NCBI RefSeq assembly: GCF_024448165.1
Contig: NZ_JAMOLN010000072.1
Coordinates: 1 to 42,405, forward strand
DNA length: 42,405 nucleotides
Direction: 5' to 3'
Source: Streptomyces longispororuber
GTDB taxonomy: Bacteria; Actinomycetota; Actinomycetes; Streptomycetales; Streptomycetaceae
Shown here: positions 38,904-42,405 of the stretch, one piece after another
Layout: every line of letters starts with the position of its first letter
Numbering within the stretch: the stretch's first letter is position 1
The notes under the pieces: generated by a model
What the model saw: the letters and a program-made list of their open reading frames with translations, nothing else
What the model was told of the DNA's origin: nothing
The model's database searches: none
Position numbers and translations under genes: made by a program

Positions 38904-39775
38904 GCCGCGTCCTGTCCGGTGCGTGCCACCGCGTCGGCGACCCGCACCGGCCGCTCCACGAAACCGACCCGCGCGAAGACGTCGGCGGCCTCCTGCTGCT
39001 CCGCGAGGAAGGCGTCCGTGACGTCCTCGATCCGCCACGGCAGGGCGCGCAGCGCGGTCTCCCAGTCGTCGGCGGTGCCGCCCTGGTGCCCGGCGGCGAT
39101 CTCGGCGGCCTCGCGCGGATGGGCCCGCGCCCAGTCGTCGGCCCGCTGAAGGGCCCGGACGAGGGCGGCGACGACCTCGGGGCGCTGTTCGGCGAGGTCG
39201 CGGCGGGTGAAGAACACGGACCGGTCGGTGATGACGTCCCCGGTGCGGACCAGGACGCGGACGCCGCCGGTGCGCAGGGCCGCGACGAGCTGCGGCCCCT
39301 GGGCGACCCACGCGCCGATGTCCCGGGAGCGCAGCAGGCGTTCGCTGTCCTCGCCGGAGCGCACGGCGGTGATGTCCGTGGCGTACGAAAGCCCCTGCTC
39401 GTCGAGGGACTTGGCGACGAGGTGCGTCTGCCAGGAGCCGATCGCGAGGTGCACGGTGGCGCCCTTGAGGTCGGCGACGGTCCGGACGTGACTGTCCTCG
39501 GCGACCAGGAGCGCGCCGTGGTCGGGGCGGGGCGCGGAGACGGCGACGTACACGACGTCGTGTCCTGCGGCCTGTGCGGTGACGGGCGGGGTCGAGCCGG
39601 TGCCGCCGAAGTCGATGACGCCGTCGGTGAGGAGTTCACCGGTGCGCACACCGTTCGTGTACGGGTGGAAGGCCGCGGTCTCGCCGAGCGCCGCCAGCTC
39701 CTGCTGCGCGAAGTCGAGCCGCGAGAGGTAGTAGAGGGTCGGATTGCTGTTGTGGACACCGATGGTGACGGTCAT
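38900..39775 (-). CDS. binding-protein-fold protein without signal peptide (SsuA/NMT1-like, cytosolic)
   Basis: 291 residues beginning MTVTIGVHNSNPTLYYLSRLDFAQQ. The ligand-binding pattern of sulfonate/nitrate/taurine binding proteins is present (LLTDGVIDFGGTGSTPPVTAQAAGHDVVYVAVS, then HLAIGSWQTHLVAKSLDEQGLSY). There is no N-terminal signal, lipobox or hydrophobic start. The start cannot be moved upstream, because the ATPase TGA stop directly abuts the ATG in the same frame. It contains no cysteine, so the DszB-type desulfinase mechanism is excluded. It overlaps the monooxygenase by 4 bases. It may therefore work in the cytosol with that enzyme, as a substrate carrier or catalyst of unknown type. 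Confidence 0.85.
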   Translation of the reverse strand: MTVTIGVHNSNPTLYYLSRLDFAQQELAALGETAAFHPYTNGVRTGELLTDGVIDFGGTGSTPPVTAQAAGHDVVYVAVSAPRPDHGALLVAEDSHVRTVADLKGATVHLAIGSWQTHLVAKSLDEQGLSYATDITAVRSGEDSERLLRSRDIGAWVAQGPQLVAALRTGGVRVLVRTGDVITDRSVFFTRRDLAEQRPEVVAALVRALQRADDWARAHPREAAEIAAGHQGGTADDWETALRALPWRIEDVTDAFLAEQQEAADVFARVGFVERPVRVADAVARTGQDAA

Positions 39776-40546
39776 TCAGTTCACTCCGGAAGGAAGGGGG
39801 GTACGGGTGGCGGCGTGCACGCCGAGGTCGGCGAGGAGGCGGTGGCGCAGCTCGGCGAAGGCCGGGTCGCCGGGGTCGCGGGGGCGGTCGACGGTGACGG
39901 GTTCGTCGGTGATCAGCCGGCCGTCGCGCAGCACGCAGACCCGGTCGGCGAGCCGGACGGCCTCGTCGACGTCGTGCGTGACGAGGAGGACGGCCGGGCG
40001 GTGCGCGCGGCACAGCTCGGCGACGAGGTCCTGCATGCGGAGCCGGGTCAGGGCGTCGAGCGCGGCGAACGGCTCGTCCAGGAGCAGGAGTTCGGGCTCG
40101 CGCACGAGAGCGCGGGCGAGCGCGACCCGCTGGGCCTCGCCGCCGGAGAGCGTGCCGGGCCAGGCGTCGGCGTGCCGCTCCAGGCCGACCTCGGCGAGCG
40201 CGGTACGGGCCCGCTCGCGGGTGGCGGCGCCGCGCGGCAGGGCGACGGTGACGTTCGCGAGGACCTTCTTGGAGGGGACGAGGCGCGGTTCCTGGAAGAC
40301 GATGGTGCGGGCCGGCGGCACGAGAACCTCGCCCTCGTCCGCGCCGTCGAGGGCCCCGAGGATCCGCAGCAGTGTCGTCTTGCCGCTGCCGCTCGCGCCG
40401 AGCAGGGCGACGAACTCGCCACCCCGGATGGTGAGTTCGAGCCCGTCGAGGACGTTCCGGTCGCCGAAGGTGCGGCGCAGTCCCGCGATGCGGACGGCGG
40501 TCTCCGCGTCGGCGCCGCCGATACTGCTGGTGCTGGTGGTGGTCAT
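39776..40546 (-). CDS. ABC importer ATPase, SsuB/TauB type
   Basis: 256 residues. Walker A GASGSGKTT (residues 50-58), Q-loop Q85, signature LSGGE (133-137), Walker B LLLLDEP (153-159) and VTHDVDEAV. The length and the absence of a TOBE domain fit the nitrate/sulfonate/taurine branch. The ATG at 40546 overlaps the permease stop by 4 bases, and the TGA is followed without a gap by the next ATG in the same frame. Confidence 0.9.
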   Translation of the reverse strand: MTTTSTSSIGGADAETAVRIAGLRRTFGDRNVLDGLELTIRGGEFVALLGASGSGKTTLLRILGALDGADEGEVLVPPARTIVFQEPRLVPSKKVLANVTVALPRGAATRERARTALAEVGLERHADAWPGTLSGGEAQRVALARALVREPELLLLDEPFAALDALTRLRMQDLVAELCRAHRPAVLLVTHDVDEAVRLADRVCVLRDGRLITDEPVTVDRPRDPGDPAFAELRHRLLADLGVHAATRTPLPSGVN

Positions 40547-41424
40547 CGCGGCGCTCCGCCCTGCCCCGCGGTGCGCCACGGCATCAGGGCGCGCTCCAGG
40601 AGGCGTACGAGGGCGTCCGCGGTGAGCCCGAGGAGGCCGTAGACGAGGATGCAGACCGCGAGGACGTCGGTGCGGGCGTAGCTCTGGGCCTGCGCCATCA
40701 AGTAGCCGATGCCTGCCGTGGCGTTGATCTCCTCGGCGGCGATCAGGGCGATCACGCTCAGCGTCATCGACAGGCGGAGACCGGCGAGGAGCGAGGGCAG
40801 GGCGCCGGGCAGCACGACCTCGCGGACGATCGCGAGGCGGCCCATGCCGAAGCTGCGCATGGCCTCGACGAGCTTGCGGTCGGCGCCGCGGACGCCGCCG
40901 TACGTGGACACGTACATGGGGAAGGTGGTGGCGACCGCGATGAGCAGGATCTTCGCCGTCTCGTTGATGCCGAACCAGACCATGAACAGCGGGACGAGGG
41001 AGAGGAAGGGAATGGTGCGCAGGGTCTGGACGGAGGAGTCGAGGAGTTCGTCGCCGAGGCGGGTGAACCCGGTGACCACGCCGAGGACGAGCCCGGTGGT
41101 GAGCCCGATGACCAGGCCGACGCCTGAGCGGGTGAGGGAGGTGGCGAGCGCGTCGGGCAGCTGACCGTTGCCCCACAATTCCCCTACGGCGTCGATGACT
41201 TGGGCGGGCGACGCGAGGACGTCCGCGGTGAGCACGCCGGTCGCCGACGCCACCCACCACGCGGCGAGCAGGACGAGCGGTCCGAGGGCGCGCAGGGCCG
41301 CGGTGTGCCCGGGGCGGCGGGGCCGGACGCGCGGCGGACGCGGCCGCACCAGAGCCGTCGGGGCCGTGGATGCCTCAGAAGCCGCAGGGACCGTGGGGGC
41401 TGCGGGGACCGTGGGGGCCGTCAT
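40543..41424 (-). CDS. ABC importer permease, SsuC/TauC type
   Basis: 293 residues. A polar, Pro/Arg-rich N-terminus of ~45 residues precedes the membrane segments (first at ~46-64). The EAA coupling loop reads EAMRSFGMGRLAIVREVVLPGALPSL. Further typical blocks are LRTIPFLSLVPLFMVWFGINETAKI and LIAAEEINATAGIGYLM. ATG 41424 overlaps the lipoprotein stop by 4 bases. A 16-residue Ala/Pro/Thr stretch at the very start (TAPTVPAAPTVPAASE) contains short direct repeats in the DNA. Confidence 0.9.
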   Translation of the reverse strand: MTAPTVPAAPTVPAASEASTAPTALVRPRPPRVRPRRPGHTAALRALGPLVLLAAWWVASATGVLTADVLASPAQVIDAVGELWGNGQLPDALATSLTRSGVGLVIGLTTGLVLGVVTGFTRLGDELLDSSVQTLRTIPFLSLVPLFMVWFGINETAKILLIAVATTFPMYVSTYGGVRGADRKLVEAMRSFGMGRLAIVREVVLPGALPSLLAGLRLSMTLSVIALIAAEEINATAGIGYLMAQAQSYARTDVLAVCILVYGLLGLTADALVRLLERALMPWRTAGQGGAPR

Positions 41425-42405
41425 GACAGCTTCTCCACGTCCAGGACGTGGTCCGCGACGGTGACCTTCGTCGGGGTGACCTGCTGCTCGGCGTAGAACC
41501 GGGCGACCGCCTCGAACCGCTTCGTGTCGGCCGGGGTGATCGGGTCGACGGTGCCGCCCTGCCGGGTGATCTCGATCTGCCGCCGCTCGGCGGCGCCGCT
41601 GAGCGCCTGCGGGCCCGCGTCGGTGTTCACGTTCAGATACGCGGCAGGGTCCTGCTTCTCCTCGGCGCTGGCGGTGTGCAGGTAGTCGTAGAGGGCGCGG
41701 ACGACCTCGGGGTGCCGGTCGGCGAACGCGGTGCGGACGGCGGTGAGGCTGTAGTTGTCGGAGCCGATGTCCTTGCCGGTGGTGACGAACTTCGCCTTGC
41801 CCGTGCCGAGTTCGGCGACCGAGTACGTCGCCCAGACGGCCCACGCGTCGACCTTGCCGCTGTTGAACACGGCGGCGGTCTGGTCGGGACGCAGATAGAC
41901 CCGCTCGACCTTCGAGGCCGGGATGTCGTGCTCGGCGAGGGCCTTGAGGAGCAGGTACTCGCCGGTGCCGCCCTGGTTGACGGCGACCCTCCTGCCGACG
42001 AGGTCCTCGACGGAGTCGATGCCGGAGCCCTTCCTGGCGAGGATGCCCTCACCGGCGCCGTCGGGTGCGGTGGCGGTGAAGAACGTGAAGCCGGGCGTCT
42101 GCGTCAGGGACGTGATGCCGGAGGTGATGGAGCCGGTGGCGATGTCCAGCTGGTTCGCGTTCATGGCCTGCGCGGCGGGCGCGAACGGGCCCGCGCTGCC
42201 GGTCCACGCGACCTTCGCGTGCACCTTGGCGAGGGCCTTGTCGAGGCTGCCGTCCTTCTTGCCGACGGCGAGGGCGCCGGAGTTTCCGGGGTCGGGGATG
42301 CGGACGGTGATCTGCTCGCCGCCCGTGCTCCCCGAGTCGGCCTCCGAGGTGCCGCAGCCGGAGGCGAGGGCGATGAGGGCCGCGGCTGCGGCGAGGGCGG
42401 CGACG
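41421..42405 (-). CDS. sulfonate-type ABC substrate-binding lipoprotein (start cut by window edge)
   Basis: 327 residues are visible and the frame is open at the right edge; only the start codon and a few signal residues are missing. The visible N-terminus is a hydrophobic Ala-rich stretch ending in the lipobox LASGC, so the mature protein is a lipoprotein. It has the SsuA/NMT1 pattern: QLDIATGSITSGI, GEGILARKGSGIDSVEDLVGRRVAVNQGGTGEYLLLKALAEHDI, YLRPDQTAAVFNSGKVDAWAVWATY. It delivers aliphatic sulfonates or a similar anion to the permease. This is the external counterpart of the signal-less protein encoded at 38900. Confidence 0.9.
   Translation of the reverse strand, partial: VAALAAAAALIALASGCGTSEADSGSTGGEQITVRIPDPGNSGALAVGKKDGSLDKALAKVHAKVAWTGSAGPFAPAAQAMNANQLDIATGSITSGITSLTQTPGFTFFTATAPDGAGEGILARKGSGIDSVEDLVGRRVAVNQGGTGEYLLLKALAEHDIPASKVERVYLRPDQTAAVFNSGKVDAWAVWATYSVAELGTGKAKFVTTGKDIGSDNYSLTAVRTAFADRHPEVVRALYDYLHTASAEEKQDPAAYLNVNTDAGPQALSGAAERRQIEITRQGGTVDPITPADTKRFEAVARFYAEQQVTPTKVTVADHVLDVEKLS

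Noticed and set aside
38900..39775. DszB-like sulfinate desulfinase
   Set aside because: The protein contains no cysteine, so the required nucleophile is missing; only the fold relationship remains.
1..42405. Mobile element, prophage, CRISPR array, tRNA or rRNA genes
   Set aside because: No transposase, integrase, phage structural protein, regularly spaced repeats or RNA gene signatures were seen on either strand.
1..42405. Secondary-metabolite biosynthetic cluster around the resistance-type genes
   Set aside because: No PKS, NRPS, terpene synthase, RiPP precursor or tailoring set is present; neighbours are housekeeping or accessory genes.

Overview
The window is very GC-rich, densely packed, uses GTG and TTG starts freely and almost always has G or C at third codon positions. 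It carries an SsgA-like protein, a WhiB-like protein, a near-perfect actinobacterial iron box and a palindromic intergenic repeat familiar from Streptomyces. I read it as a chromosomal segment of a Streptomyces or close relative. There are no rRNAs, tRNAs, insertion sequences, prophage genes or CRISPR arrays, and no stretch over 300 bases lacks a gene.

Left part (1-8.3 kb). An alpha-methylacyl-CoA racemase/CoA-transferase gene, cut by the left edge, is divergent from a saccharopine-dehydrogenase-like (trans-acting enoyl reductase-like) gene. Next come endonuclease V and a divergent GNAT acetyltransferase with a probable leaderless promoter. A flavin-binding PNPOx-fold gene follows under a DmdR1/IdeR-type iron box. 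A complete polyamine-type ABC importer operon (ATPase, lipoprotein, two permeases) is read leftwards.

Middle part (8.4-27.1 kb). A two-gene ABC exporter leads, with short overlaps, into a secreted beta-propeller/phosphoesterase gene broken by an apparent one-base insertion. Then come a secreted BNR-repeat protein, an SsgA-like protein and a five-gene operon with 4-base overlaps (DUF4129, membrane protein, MoxR ATPase, DUF58, membrane protein). After a GPP34 gene there is a resistance-type pair: an ABC-F ATPase behind what looks like a ribosome-mediated attenuator (promoter, short upstream ORFs, terminator, GAGG Shine-Dalgarno), and a short UvrA-like protein of the DrrC type behind a perfect 25-bp palindrome. 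A DDAH-like hydrolase and an acyl-ACP desaturase with an operator-like array close this part.

Right part (27.1-42.4 kb). A nested 116-bp inverted repeat separates the desaturase from a 1,116-residue HEAT-like protein. This is divergent from an (alpha/alpha)6-type glycosidase-like gene. Then come a WhiB-like gene, a two-domain VOC protein, a Tat-exported GH64 beta-1,3-glucanase behind a CebR-like box, a GMC oxidoreductase and a small frameshifted gene. The right edge holds a leftward sulfonate-type operon: lipoprotein, permease, ATPase, a second binding-protein-fold protein with no signal peptide, and an SsuD-like flavin monooxygenase.

Most genes are ordinary for the genus. The points most worth follow-up are the ABC-F leader, the iron-box PNPOx gene, the cytosolic binding-protein-fold protein in the sulfonate operon, the two frameshifts, and the palindromic operators upstream of the UvrA-like, desaturase, WhiB-like and GH64 genes. 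All assignments come from reading the sequence and recognising families; no database search was run.
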